Source of the DNA: Acerihabitans sp047324305
Lineage (GTDB): Bacteria > Pseudomonadota > Gammaproteobacteria > Enterobacterales > Enterobacteriaceae
DNA length: 64,000 bases
NCBI RefSeq assembly: GCF_047324305.1
Contig: NZ_CP178740.1
Coordinates: 4,340,001-4,404,000, forward strand
Direction of reading: 5' to 3'
The notes under the pieces were generated by a model, which searched no databases, was not told where the DNA came from, and saw only the letters and a list, made by a program, of their open reading frames with translations. The position numbers and the translations under genes were made by a program. Position 1 is the stretch's first letter. Each line of letters starts with the position of its first letter. This document shows, one piece after another, positions 8,126 through 18,048 of the stretch.

Positions 8126-8752
8126 ATGCCAACGTTGCAACTTTACGCTACCCCGCATTCCGGGCACTGCCATCGCGTGGCCTTGCTGCTAGGTATGCTT
8201 AAGCTTTCTTATGATGTTATCGACGCCCCGGCCGCCCTACGGCGCACCGCCGATTTCCAGCGCCTGAATCCGGTTGGCCAGATTCCGGTATTGATTGATG
8301 GGGATAAGATCCTGACAGACAGCAATGCCATTATGGTGTACCTGGTAAAACGCTACGCGCCGGGCAGCCACTGGTTGCCCGAGGAGGCCCTGGCGGCGGC
8401 GCAGGTACAGGTATGGTTGTCCAGGGCCGCCGGGGAAGTACGCTATGGTCCCGGCTCCAGCCGGATGGTGGTGCAATTTGCCGCGCCTGAGGATTATCCG
8501 GCGGCGCTGGCCATCAGCGGGCGTTTTCTGCCGCAGATGGAACGACATCTGGCTAAACGGGCGTTTTTGGCCACCGACCAGCCCACCATCGGCGATTTGG
8601 CCTGCTATAGCTACGTGGCCGCGGCGCCGGAAGGCGGCATTTCGCTGGCGCCCTATCCGGCAATCCGACGTTGGATCACCCGCATCGCCGCGCTGCCAGG
8701 TTTCTTCGCCATGCCGTCGCTGCCGCTGCCGCAAACCGCCCAGGAGGAGTGA
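8126..8752 (+). CDS. Glutathione S-transferase family protein
   Basis: A 208-residue protein. The N-terminal thioredoxin-like domain has YATPHSGHCHRVALLL, NPVGQIPVLIDGD and LTDSNAIMVYL, the cis-Pro and Glu/Asp-Ser glutathione-binding pattern. The C-terminal helical domain carries the conserved PTIGDLACYSYV motif. It is preceded by AGGAGG and followed two bases later by a PNPOx-like gene, so they form one transcript. It probably conjugates or reduces an electrophile with glutathione; the substrate cannot be read from sequence. Control by the divergent LysR gene is likely. Confidence 0.9.
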   Translation: MPTLQLYATPHSGHCHRVALLLGMLKLSYDVIDAPAALRRTADFQRLNPVGQIPVLIDGDKILTDSNAIMVYLVKRYAPGSHWLPEEALAAAQVQVWLSRAAGEVRYGPGSSRMVVQFAAPEDYPAALAISGRFLPQMERHLAKRAFLATDQPTIGDLACYSYVAAAPEGGISLAPYPAIRRWITRIAALPGFFAMPSLPLPQTAQEE

Positions 8753-8754
8753 GC

Positions 8755-9669
8755 ATGTTTCATCCCGACGAATTGCGCGCCCAGGCGCTGGCCGGCTTTG
8801 CCGCCGTCAGCGGCGGCATTTATTCCACCATGCCCGAGCAGCACCGCGAATTTTTTGCCGCGCTGCCATACCTGTTTGTCGCGACGCTTGATGATCATGA
8901 CTGGCCGGTTGCCACGGTATTTAGCGGTCCGAAAGGGTTCGTGCGCGCGCCGGACGCTACGCATTTGCGTATCAGTTCACAGCGCCGGTTGGACGATCCC
9001 GCCCAGGCCGCGCTGCAAACCGGCCGCCCAGTCGGCGCGCTTGGGCTGGATTTCAGCAATCGCCGCCGCAATCGTGTTAACGGTTTCGTCGGGTGCACGG
9101 ATAAAAACCGCATTGAGATTATTGCGCGCCAGAGCTTCGGCAATTGCCCGCAATATATCCAGCGACGCGAGCTGTACCCCGCGCCCGCGCGCCTTTTCCC
9201 CATCGAGCGCCTCGGCGCTCTGGACCAGGATGCCAGAACCCTTATCGCGCAGGCCGATACCTGCTTTGTCGCCAGCGCCGCACACGTTGAGCTGGCGGAG
9301 GGCGGGGTGGACATCTCACATCGCGGCGGCAAGCCGGGATTTATTTATCTGGACGACGAAACGCTGTGGATCCCGGATTTTCGCGGCAACCGTTATATGA
9401 ACACGCTGGGTAATTTACTGGCGCAACCGCGCGCGGCGCTGGTATTTATCGATTTTGCCCAGGGGGATATTTTGCATCTGCAGGGAGAAACCCGGATCGT
9501 CTGGCAGTTGGCAAGCGGCGAGAATGTACAGGGCGCGGAGCGCTACTGGTGTTTTAAGCTGGTCAGCGCCTGGCGTATGCGACAGGCATTGCCCTGGCGC
9601 GGGCGCAATGTGGAGTTTTCTGCGGCGACATTACGCACCGGCATATGGCATGATGATGACCGTCCGTAA
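8755..9669 (+). CDS. Pyridoxamine 5'-phosphate oxidase-like flavin-binding protein
   Basis: A 304-residue protein starting MFHPDELRAQ, two bases after the GST stop, with GGAGGAG before it. It reads as a PNPOx-like split-barrel: LPYLFVATLDDHDWPVATVF, then LGLDFSNRRRNRVNG, and a later TCFVASAA...VDISHRGGKPGF with RGNRYMNTLGNL. PNPOx-like proteins of this length bind FMN or F420-like cofactors and act as oxidoreductases. Fusion of two PNPOx-like halves is my reading of the internal repetition. Coupling to GST suggests a detoxification operon. Substrate unknown. Confidence 0.82.
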   Translation: MFHPDELRAQALAGFAAVSGGIYSTMPEQHREFFAALPYLFVATLDDHDWPVATVFSGPKGFVRAPDATHLRISSQRRLDDPAQAALQTGRPVGALGLDFSNRRRNRVNGFVGCTDKNRIEIIARQSFGNCPQYIQRRELYPAPARLFPIERLGALDQDARTLIAQADTCFVASAAHVELAEGGVDISHRGGKPGFIYLDDETLWIPDFRGNRYMNTLGNLLAQPRAALVFIDFAQGDILHLQGETRIVWQLASGENVQGAERYWCFKLVSAWRMRQALPWRGRNVEFSAATLRTGIWHDDDRP

Positions 9670-9841
9670 GGATTGACCCGCTTCATTACCCGGTTTTAAA
9701 CGGGCGCGCCGCATCCCTTAACGACCGTCCCCGGCGCTGCCGTTGAGCCGTTGGGTGAATGTAAGACGGGAACCTGTGCGGTATTACCAAACAGCGGTGC
9801 TATAATGGGCAAGACAAAATAACGCGACTTAGGATAAAACA

Positions 9842-10030
9842 GTGGAATTTACCACCGAGAAAACCAGTAACGGTGAGTTATTAACCATAACTCTGATAAG
9901 CAAAATCGGCGCCGAAAATTACCGCGCACAGGAGAGCATACCGGTCATGTATGCCGACGCCGATGAAATCCGGCGTGCCAAAACGCGATTGCTCTCGCAC
10001 TTTAACCAGCGTAACGAAGCTGCTGACTAA
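9842..10030 (+). CDS. Small hypothetical protein (62 aa)
   Basis: It starts with GTG behind AGGA and reads MEFTTEKTSNGELLTITLIS to RLLSHFNQRNEAAD. TATAAT lies at 9801-9806 about 35 bases upstream, with only a weak -35. It is a charged, soluble protein with no signal peptide. I do not recognise it. The clean ribosome binding site, -10 box and protein-like composition support a real gene. Confidence 0.55.
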   Translation: MEFTTEKTSNGELLTITLISKIGAENYRAQESIPVMYADADEIRRAKTRLLSHFNQRNEAAD

Positions 10031-10467
10031 AACACCGCGCTATGCCAGGCGAAACACCTCCTGCGCGGACTTAAGCGGCCTGCCACAATCTACCGCTAGC
10101 CGCCCGCGATCGGTACTTAATTCCTATTGCGCCGTGATGCCCGGCGCGCGGTTAATTTGCCACGTCATCCCTATTAAGCCTGCTAAGGCGGACAGGCGGC
10201 GTGCTTGTGGTTGATCGCAATTTCCCCGGCTCAGGCACGCCTGGACAACGGAATAAAGTGAAGGGTTAATTCCCAGGGTGCTGATGCAATTTGTTTGATG
10301 AATATATAATTATTAAAATAAACTGAGTGATTATAAAAATAGACAAAATGGCTTTATGTCTCGGTGAATAACTATTGTAATACTGGCTTGTGTGATATTT
10401 CTAATGAGCGCCAATAGTTATGTGATAATGGCCATTCTTCTATTTTTCCTCATTATTCAGGATTAAT
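10031..10467. promoter_or_regulatory. AT-rich leader before the first giant gene
   Basis: About 430 bases without a gene. From about 10270 the sequence becomes AT-rich (aatatataattattaaaata, then tgattataaaaatagacaaa), in contrast to the GC-rich DNA on the left. The promoter of the giant gene is presumably here. An AT-rich leader would fit H-NS silencing of a horizontally acquired toxin gene, but that is inference. Confidence 0.4.
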
Positions 10468-13400
10468 ATGTATATATCTAATAACGCCGAAACAATTACA
10501 TCGTTAAATGAATTGCTAAAAAATGAAACCACCAATGAAGGTATTGTAGAAACCAAGAAATTATTCAGCGCCATCAAATCTTTGAATAATACCGACCCAG
10601 TACCGGCCCACCAGTTCATCCGACCCAGCAAATCCAAATCCACGCTGGGGCATAACCTGCTGCGTTATTTGTACTTGTCTCACTCTATGCTGCCTGATAC
10701 CCCTAGGGTTGATGGTAACGCCTCTAGCGCATCTCGGTTTATCGCCGTGCCGGGAGCCTATCATGACGCCTTATCGCGTCCGGACAGGATGAACAGCACT
10801 GCTCATTATCCTGCGGATGCCAATGCAATGTCTGTTACAACCTTAGCCGTCCCCGCCCGCACAGACACCGGCGCGGTATCTTTTCCTGGCGGCAAATGCC
10901 AGCCGGCGGGCCGTAAAGCCGCACACAGGCCGTCGCTGGCGAAACAAAATGAAAATGTCGCCAATTATTTGCAGGTCGTCTCCCGGCAGGGAAAGGACGA
11001 TGGCGCGCAAATAGAATCACTGATAAACCGGGTGATCGATTGCCTGCCACTGCCCGGAGAATGCTTAGCGGGATTAACCCGGGTATTATTGCGTAATACC
11101 GGTGAGTTTGGCGCCCAACCGGGGGAAAATCTCAGCGTTAACTATCAATTGAAGCAGGTAAAAAGCTGGGTTGCCGGCAATGTGCTCAACGGTACGGTGG
11201 ATAATTTTATCGCGCAGATTATTCTTAATGCCGGGGCGGGGAAATATGGCGAAAAACCCCGTCTTGCGATTGATATTGCTGGATTAAACCGTAAGATTGA
11301 TCAGCATTTTGCGATGTTTAAAACCCTGACGGTGGCCTCGGTCAAGTATATTTTCAGCCACATCATCGTGCCTGTTATGCCCACGCTTGACTTGCCGGCG
11401 GATAATGCCGCCGGAAAGATGAATGATATCGGGGATATTGATTGGGTCTACCTGCACGCAGGCACGCAATTTGCTCAGGAAATGCATCTTGACGTGGGGC
11501 AATGGTCTAGACAGGCGCTGTCATCCTTAGGCTTAGTCCTGGAGGCCATGCTGCTTTCCGATACGGTTTCGCCCGGCCTGATCCGCTTTTTCATCCGTCC
11601 CGCCTGCATTTATTTCCTGGTAAATAAAACTGTTGACGGCAAACCGGTAAACGATAGGTATGTTATGGACGACCCCGCCGTCAGGCGGCTGGCGGTGGAG
11701 CAGTTCTTCGACGATAGCCGGTTGCTAAAGGAACGTAATAATCCATTCAACCAATTCAGCGAGGCCATGCGGGGTTATCGCACCCGTACCCAATTAGCCG
11801 AAGATATTTTACATCAGCGCTGCGCGCCTGAGGCTACCGGTCATTACGCCGTTGATGTGGAGAGCTATAAAAATAATCACGATGAGTATAGCTGTTTAAA
11901 AAATAGCGCGGGTGCTAATCCTCTCATTGAGTTATTGCCTGATATTAATGAGCTGTTTCGTAAACAAAATCAACATATCGTCGACTGTTTCCGCGCGGTG
12001 GACGTGCTGACGCTGGCGGAAGCCTTTGCCACGCTGTCCCCAACGGATTTGCAACTGCTTAAAAATAACACCGTTAAGGTGGCTAGCGCGCATTTTTCCG
12101 CTTATGACCAATATCGAGGCGTGTTGGGAGCGCATACCATTCCACGTAGTACTTATATCATTCCCTTATCGGCAAGCGCGGTATTGTTCTCCACTACCGG
12201 CGCTGATGAACACATTTTTGCGCTTGACCGACGCGATACTTCCTACGGCTTAAAACGCATCGACCGCGACCCGCGTCATTATTATGCGTTACTGGATGAC
12301 ATCACGCCGCGTAAAGACCAGGATTATGTCCTGAAAATCATCGCGGGCGCCAGCGAGGCCGCGATATTAAAAAAAACAGGGCAACAACTGGATGATTTAA
12401 TTCTGAGTTTGTCCAGGCTGGCGCAGGATGATCTGCGACTGCAACTGGATAAAGGCGGTTACGACGCCACCACCCGAGAAAAGGTGCTGCAGGGGATAAC
12501 GTCTTTAGTACCGTTGCATGACTGTATTTCCGGAATTATCGCCCAGTCGAGGGAAGCGGTAGTTCCCTGCCTGTTTGATATTTTCAGCCTGATGCCATTA
12601 CTGGGTAAGGCGGGATCGTTGGTTTCCCGTATGGCCCTGAAGGGCGGCATAGGGACCGCCGGAGCGGTGCGTATCAGCCTGGCCAGTTATGCGGCCAGGA
12701 TGTCCCTGACCGAAGCGTTAACCGCCGGTGCCCGGCATTTTGTCCGCCACGCCATGGTGCCCGCCGCCGGCGAACTGAGCCAAAAGGCGCTTATCAGCCT
12801 GGCGGTGGACTTAGCCCGCTTTGCCGATCCCGCCATGGTGGAGGTCATGTTCCATGCCGGGGCGGCAGTGAACCGGCGGCTTGTTGTCGCGTTAAAAACC
12901 GTCGCCGGGTTTATGCCGGACATTGCGCCCATCCTGCCAAAACTAGACGTGCTCGCACATGCCGGCGGTAACGCGGTAAAGCCCGTTGTTTATAAAACCG
13001 CACGGTTGAAAGGAACCCAGCGCTATTTCCCCATCATCCCGTTAAACGGCGATACTTACCGGCGCAAAACCATTTATCTCCTGGTTGATTCCCGGTCGGG
13101 GGAGGCGAGCGGCATAAAATATACGCTGACGCGCAAGAATGAACTGGTTAGGGTACCGAAAAAAGCGGCGGTGAACCTTAAAAATATATTGCAGGAAGGG
13201 CTAGGCGGTAAAGGGAGCGGCAGGGCGGCAAGAGTGTGGAATACGCAGCTCAGCTATGATGATTTAATCGTGATGCCATTGCCGCAGTATCCTAATCCGC
13301 AATATCTTCAAATTGAAAGCTATGGCTCCCGCGAGGCTGAGACCATCCTGTTTCCCGAGCATGGCATCCCATTGCAGCAAACGCCGTTGGAACGCAAGGC

Positions 13401-14106
13401 CTATATCGAGATGTTTAACGCCCTGCCTAACAACCAAAAACTGGCCATGCGGGTATGGAGCATGATAGAAGGCGATAAAACCCGTTATCACGATGGACAA
13501 AAAAATCTGGCGCAAATAGGGCTGTCCCCGATCAACGCCGAAATCAATGTTCATCTGCATCAAAACCATCCGGTATCACGCTGGGATCATGCGGAGAAAA
13601 TGGTATTTATGGGCTTGCTGGACGCGATTGCCAGCCCGCTGCCTCGCCAGGCCGGTGAATATTTGCGTGTGGCTGAGTACCAAGCCAATCAGGTTAATCC
13701 CTGGGGCGACAGTCTGGGGCCGGGCGAAATTGTGACTAATTTTCCGGCATTGATGAGCGTCTCCTCGCAGGATACCTATGCACGCTTGTTTACCGAACAG
13801 ACCGCCGAAGAAGCGGCGGAAAATCAGGTACAGACATTGATTTATTATAAAATCAAAGACGGTGCCACGTGCCTTCCGCTGCCTTATCCCATAGCCAGTA
13901 CCGTCGTCACCGAGCAGGAATATCTCTATGCGCCGCGGTCGTTTTTCCGCGTAGAAAGTGTTAGCAGCGTAACATTGGTCGGTGGTGAGATGTATCCGGC
14001 CAAACGTGTGGCGGTAGTGTTGCGAGAAATTAGCCAGCCAGTGGCCGCCGCCAAAAATCTTTTTACCGGCAAAACCATTCATTTTGACCTGCCTGGCGCG
14101 CCTTAA
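10468..14106 (+). CDS. Giant toxin-like protein with putative C-terminal ADP-ribosyltransferase domain (paralog A)
   Basis: 1212 residues with no signal peptide; AGGA precedes the ATG. Regions shared with paralog B are QNEN.A near residue 155, a hydrophobic block near 290-400, NPFNQF..A..GYRTRT, a segment around 676-720 (LVPLHDC, then CLFDIFSLMPLLGKAGSL) that I recall from other large toxin-like proteins, and a GKGSGRAARVWN patch at 915-925. The last 150 residues resemble ADP-ribosyltransferase exotoxin domains. Arg1067 lies in EYLRVAEY, then LGPGEIVTNFPALMSVSS with Ser1097/1099, then strand LIYYKI, then Glu1149 and Glu1151 in TEQEYLYAPRSFFRV. This gives an R-S-ExE set. The toxin call is inference; delivery is unknown. 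Confidence 0.6.
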   Translation: MYISNNAETITSLNELLKNETTNEGIVETKKLFSAIKSLNNTDPVPAHQFIRPSKSKSTLGHNLLRYLYLSHSMLPDTPRVDGNASSASRFIAVPGAYHDALSRPDRMNSTAHYPADANAMSVTTLAVPARTDTGAVSFPGGKCQPAGRKAAHRPSLAKQNENVANYLQVVSRQGKDDGAQIESLINRVIDCLPLPGECLAGLTRVLLRNTGEFGAQPGENLSVNYQLKQVKSWVAGNVLNGTVDNFIAQIILNAGAGKYGEKPRLAIDIAGLNRKIDQHFAMFKTLTVASVKYIFSHIIVPVMPTLDLPADNAAGKMNDIGDIDWVYLHAGTQFAQEMHLDVGQWSRQALSSLGLVLEAMLLSDTVSPGLIRFFIRPACIYFLVNKTVDGKPVNDRYVMDDPAVRRLAVEQFFDDSRLLKERNNPFNQFSEAMRGYRTRTQLAEDILHQRCAPEATGHYAVDVESYKNNHDEYSCLKNSAGANPLIELLPDINELFRKQNQHIVDCFRAVDVLTLAEAFATLSPTDLQLLKNNTVKVASAHFSAYDQYRGVLGAHTIPRSTYIIPLSASAVLFSTTGADEHIFALDRRDTSYGLKRIDRDPRHYYALLDDITPRKDQDYVLKIIAGASEAAILKKTGQQLDDLILSLSRLAQDDLRLQLDKGGYDATTREKVLQGITSLVPLHDCISGIIAQSREAVVPCLFDIFSLMPLLGKAGSLVSRMALKGGIGTAGAVRISLASYAARMSLTEALTAGARHFVRHAMVPAAGELSQKALISLAVDLARFADPAMVEVMFHAGAAVNRRLVVALKTVAGFMPDIAPILPKLDVLAHAGGNAVKPVVYKTARLKGTQRYFPIIPLNGDTYRRKTIYLLVDSRSGEASGIKYTLTRKNELVRVPKKAAVNLKNILQEGLGGKGSGRAARVWNTQLSYDDLIVMPLPQYPNPQYLQIESYGSREAETILFPEHGIPLQQTPLERKAYIEMFNALPNNQKLAMRVWSMIEGDKTRYHDGQKNLAQIGLSPINAEINVHLHQNHPVSRWDHAEKMVFMGLLDAIASPLPRQAGEYLRVAEYQANQVNPWGDSLGPGEIVTNFPALMSVSSQDTYARLFTEQTAEEAAENQVQTLIYYKIKDGATCLPLPYPIASTVVTEQEYLYAPRSFFRVESVSSVTLVGGEMYPAKRVAVVLREISQPVAAAKNLFTGKTIHFDLPGAP

Positions 14107-14316
14107 CCCCGAGCCGAACAGGCTTAACGCTATTGTACGTTTATTGTAACCAATGTTTAAAGGGGTCGGCTTAATGTCAGGTATTTCCCATAACCCAGCG
14201 CTAGCGATACGGCGACTTATCGCACCGGCGAGCACGTAATGCACAATATTACATTCTAGATATATCACTTGTTAATAACTTCATAAGGCATGCTGTTTAT
14301 TTAATAAGGAAATCGA

Positions 14317-17300
14317 ATGGGATTATTCACAGTTCATCGACAAGCAAATCAGCCGGCTATTAATCAATTATTATTGTCCAATGACATCACCTCCCGCCAG
14401 CGGCAAAGTGCCGAAATGCTTTTCGGCGTATTAGATTTCGCGCGTAATGATTCCAGCTTATGGGTCGCGCCGCCCGCAGCGTACGCAAATAACTCTGTGA
14501 AAAACATCGGCGCGAGACTGCTTTATGCCTATGGTTTGCTGGCGCGCCCGCATCAATCATCCGGCGCCCCGCCGGGGGATGCCGCGGGGAAAAACGCGCT
14601 GGCGGGGTATAAAATGCCCCAGGCAACCGATGTGTCGCCGGAATATACCGAAACCAGGGTGCGGCGTGATTTACCTCTGACCGGAGAAGGGCCGGATCCT
14701 CATACTGCGGAGGATATCCGTGCGGCACGGTATATTGAACAGCGTAATAAGGGCTGGTCGAATAATAAACCTATCATCGACTTGAGGCGGCAAAATGAAA
14801 ATATAGCCAGGTTACTGGATAAGCTTTCAGGGCATGCCATGGCTACCGGCAACCCTCAACTCCCTCCGGCAATGAATCTCGTGGCCCAAACGGCGCGTTT
14901 TCTTATCGCCACACCCGATGGAAGGGCCAGGATCGCCTATGTTTTGTTGCTGGATTCCGGTCTCTACGGCGCTTCTCCGGGTGAAAGGCTGACCAGAAAC
15001 GCCATGAGCAAGGTGGTGAGTGACTGGATGGCGGAAAATATATTCGGGGCGGATATCGAAAGCTTCATGGCCCGGAAGATGCTGGGTCTCCTGGCGTCCG
15101 GGGCACGGGATCCGGCCTTTGGTTCAGCAGGTTTAAATATGGAGGCCGGTCGCGGCGTCATTAAGAGCATGCTTGCCTTATTCAATGGCGACGGGGCGGC
15201 TTCGGCCGGTTCGGCGGCAACCGGTGAATCACCCTGTTATCGTTACCTTATCGATCATATTGTCGCGCCGGTCCTGCCGACATTATTTTTTTTCCGGGAG
15301 GATATCCCCCCGCAGGCGCTTGTATTCGGCACGCTGGACTGGTGTTATCTGCATATCGGACTTACTTTTGCCGCTAAAAGCACGGTGGACATCGGCGATA
15401 TGGCGGCGGCCGAAGTCATCGAAATCGGCTGCACATTATCGGCGCTGATGATGATGGGATCGCTGTCCGCCGGTCTGATTGATCTTTTTACGTTCCCCGC
15501 GCTGATGCACTATCTGAGCGCCAGGCTGGATGAAGACAGGGATGCCGCCCGTAGGATTGATGTGCGCGCGGCTGCTACCCAACAAGATGCGCTGATGCTT
15601 TTTTTTTCATCCGGCAAAGCCAGGGAAAAAGCGGTTAATCCGTTTAAACAGTTCGGCGACGCTATAAGTGGATATAAGTCGCGCACGGAGCTGGCCGGGG
15701 ATCTCTTAACAAAACATTGTGGCGGCCTGCCGAAGGATGAATCTGCGCGCAGGGTGGCCGTTTACAAAAGCTATCCCGGCGGCTACGCCTGTCCGCCCGG
15801 GGCCGCCAGCCGCCAGAGCGCTAAGTCTTCGGAGAATCTTCCTGACCTTAATAAGATTTTCGCGGCGCAAAACCAGGATATTGCCGATAAATTCGCCATT
15901 ATCGACCGTTTGCTGATCCTGGATGCCGTCACGTCGCTGCCGGCGCCGGAGCTGCAATTTTTCACCATGTCGACAATCCGCCGGGCGGGAGCGGATTTTT
16001 CCGAGCTTAATCCCCAGACCGGCCTGCCGGTAGAATATTTTATCGTCGGGGCGAAACCTGCTGTGCCGCTTTTGCCGGGCATCGAACTTTTGCTGGCCGT
16101 CAGCAACGGCGAGGAACGGATTTTTGCGTTGGGGCGCGATGAATCGGGCTATTGGATCAGACGCATCGATCGTGATAAGCAGAATTATTATTCTTTGATG
16201 AAAAAAAATCTGGCCGGGGCGGATAAAAATTATCGGCTTAATATCTACGCCGGTGAAAATGCGCAAGGCCTCTATAAAACCCCTGAAGAAACGTTGGCCG
16301 CGGTTAGCGAAAGACTGGTGAAGCAGCATAGAAAAAAACTGGCCGCACAGCTCTATACCCGGGGATATGAGGAAACCACGCATGAAGCATTCAGACGTTT
16401 CCTGCTGTCGTTTATTCCATTTTATCATTGTGTCGAATGGAACCCGCACCGGCAGGAGGAGGCCCTAATCTCCTGCGTTGTGGACGGCCTGAATTTCATC
16501 CCACTGGCGGGGCAATCCGCAGCGTTGTCATCACGGATACTGACAAAAGCGGGGATGGGCGGCCTGGCCTCAATGCGTGTGGGGATGGCCGGCTTCGCAG
16601 GTGGAAATAGCCTGAAAATCGCCATGGGCGCGGGGTTGCGATCCTTTGCCAACGTGGCCATGGCCACCTTGGCCGAAGAGCTTGACCGCAAGGCATTGAC
16701 CAGCATGCTGCTGGCTTTGGCCCGGTCTTTAGACCCCGGTATTGAAATGGCGGGCATGCTGGGTAAAGCGTCAGTGCTGCAGGTACGTCTTGCCGCCAAA
16801 TTACTGCGCGGCCATAGCCCGACCATGGAAAAGCTGATGCTGAAATTGGACGGCAGCGCGCTGAGCGACGCGCTGCCCGCCGGTATCGAACATTTTGAAA
16901 CCGGGCGCCTGGCGGGATTCGAGCGTGATATCCCGATCGTCAGACTGGGTGGTGATCGTTATCTTGGCCAGCCGGTCTATGTCAGGATCAATCCGCAAAC
17001 CGGCGACCGCTTCGGGATAAAATATATTCTGGCGCAAGGTAACAGGTTGGAGGCTGTGCCCGTAGCGGCGGCAGCGCGCTTAAAAAATATTCTGCATACC
17101 GGTCTGAGCGGCCGTGGCGCGGGCCGGGCGGCAAGACTCTGGAACCAACAGGCCAGCGTCGATACCCTGGTGACTCATTCTCTTTATGGCGTGGAGTGTA
17201 CGGCGCATATCTCGCGTTATGGCGATCCGGGAAGCGAAGCGCTATTGTTCCCTGAAATGGGTATTCCCCTTACCCAGGCTCCCCTGGATTACGCGCAATA

Positions 17301-18048
17301 TCAGGCTGTCTATCAAACCCTGTCGGTAAGCCAGACCATCGCATTGCATTTGTGGTCGTTGGAGGCCAATGGCATAAAAATATATAAATACAATAACCTG
17401 CTGTTGGATCTGACGGGTTTTTCGCGCGCCAAAAGCAGCATCAATGAAAATCTGTGGCATCAGGTACCGCTGGAGAGGTGGGCGCAGACGGACCGGTTAC
17501 TTTACGAGGATTTAACCGGTGCCCTGCAACACCCTTTTCCCAGGCAAGAGGGAAGCTATCTGGCGGTGGGACAGTATCCGGCAACCGAGAGCATTCCCTG
17601 GGCGGATATCATCGCCCCAGGGGATATAGTCACCAATTATCCTACCTTTCTGACCGTCGCGCCCGGGGATAATTTTGCCAAGTTATTAACCGCCAGCGCC
17701 GATCGGCAAGGATTGGCGGGCGACCAACGCAGGCAGGCCATTGTGTATTATAAAATTGAAAACGCCCGGCAGGCGATACCCTTGGTAATCAGAGGCGATA
17801 ATAATCAGATGGTGGGTCTCGAGCATATCTACCAGCCCGATCGTTTTTTCCGGGTTAAAAGTATCTCAACCGCCTATTTGATAGAGGGACAAATCCACCC
17901 TTCGCGTCGCATAGGTGTGGTTCTCGATGAATTGATTGGACCGGTAAACGAGGCGAAGAGCATGTTTACCGGTGAAAATGTGCCCGTCGCCAGCATGGAG
18001 TGGGCAAATATCGTAAAACGTTACCATAAGCCATTACTGTCTATCTGA
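14317..18048 (+). CDS. Giant toxin-like protein, paralog B, with degenerate ART-like C-terminus
   Basis: 1243 residues, starting after AAGGAAA. It is collinear with paralog A throughout: LRRQNENIARLLD, LYGASPGERL versus FGAQPGENL, NPFKQFGDAISGYKSRTEL, FIPFYHC..., SGRGAGRAARLWN at 931-943 and PGDIVTNYPTFLTV. At the positions where A has Arg1067, Ser1097/1099 and Glu1149, B has Ala1083, Thr1113/Ala1115 and Gly1167. Only the last glutamate (Glu1169) is kept. B may therefore be catalytically dead, or may use other residues. It lies 210 bp downstream of A in the same direction. Its end overlaps the convergent DUF697-like gene by 15 bases. Function unknown. Confidence 0.6.
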   Translation: MGLFTVHRQANQPAINQLLLSNDITSRQRQSAEMLFGVLDFARNDSSLWVAPPAAYANNSVKNIGARLLYAYGLLARPHQSSGAPPGDAAGKNALAGYKMPQATDVSPEYTETRVRRDLPLTGEGPDPHTAEDIRAARYIEQRNKGWSNNKPIIDLRRQNENIARLLDKLSGHAMATGNPQLPPAMNLVAQTARFLIATPDGRARIAYVLLLDSGLYGASPGERLTRNAMSKVVSDWMAENIFGADIESFMARKMLGLLASGARDPAFGSAGLNMEAGRGVIKSMLALFNGDGAASAGSAATGESPCYRYLIDHIVAPVLPTLFFFREDIPPQALVFGTLDWCYLHIGLTFAAKSTVDIGDMAAAEVIEIGCTLSALMMMGSLSAGLIDLFTFPALMHYLSARLDEDRDAARRIDVRAAATQQDALMLFFSSGKAREKAVNPFKQFGDAISGYKSRTELAGDLLTKHCGGLPKDESARRVAVYKSYPGGYACPPGAASRQSAKSSENLPDLNKIFAAQNQDIADKFAIIDRLLILDAVTSLPAPELQFFTMSTIRRAGADFSELNPQTGLPVEYFIVGAKPAVPLLPGIELLLAVSNGEERIFALGRDESGYWIRRIDRDKQNYYSLMKKNLAGADKNYRLNIYAGENAQGLYKTPEETLAAVSERLVKQHRKKLAAQLYTRGYEETTHEAFRRFLLSFIPFYHCVEWNPHRQEEALISCVVDGLNFIPLAGQSAALSSRILTKAGMGGLASMRVGMAGFAGGNSLKIAMGAGLRSFANVAMATLAEELDRKALTSMLLALARSLDPGIEMAGMLGKASVLQVRLAAKLLRGHSPTMEKLMLKLDGSALSDALPAGIEHFETGRLAGFERDIPIVRLGGDRYLGQPVYVRINPQTGDRFGIKYILAQGNRLEAVPVAAAARLKNILHTGLSGRGAGRAARLWNQQASVDTLVTHSLYGVECTAHISRYGDPGSEALLFPEMGIPLTQAPLDYAQYQAVYQTLSVSQTIALHLWSLEANGIKIYKYNNLLLDLTGFSRAKSSINENLWHQVPLERWAQTDRLLYEDLTGALQHPFPRQEGSYLAVGQYPATESIPWADIIAPGDIVTNYPTFLTVAPGDNFAKLLTASADRQGLAGDQRRQAIVYYKIENARQAIPLVIRGDNNQMVGLEHIYQPDRFFRVKSISTAYLIEGQIHPSRRIGVVLDELIGPVNEAKSMFTGENVPVASMEWANIVKRYHKPLLSI

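Noticed and set aside
15706..16449. Long minus-strand frames inside the giant paralogs
   Set aside because: They lie wholly within paralog B, whose frame is supported by alignment with paralog A.
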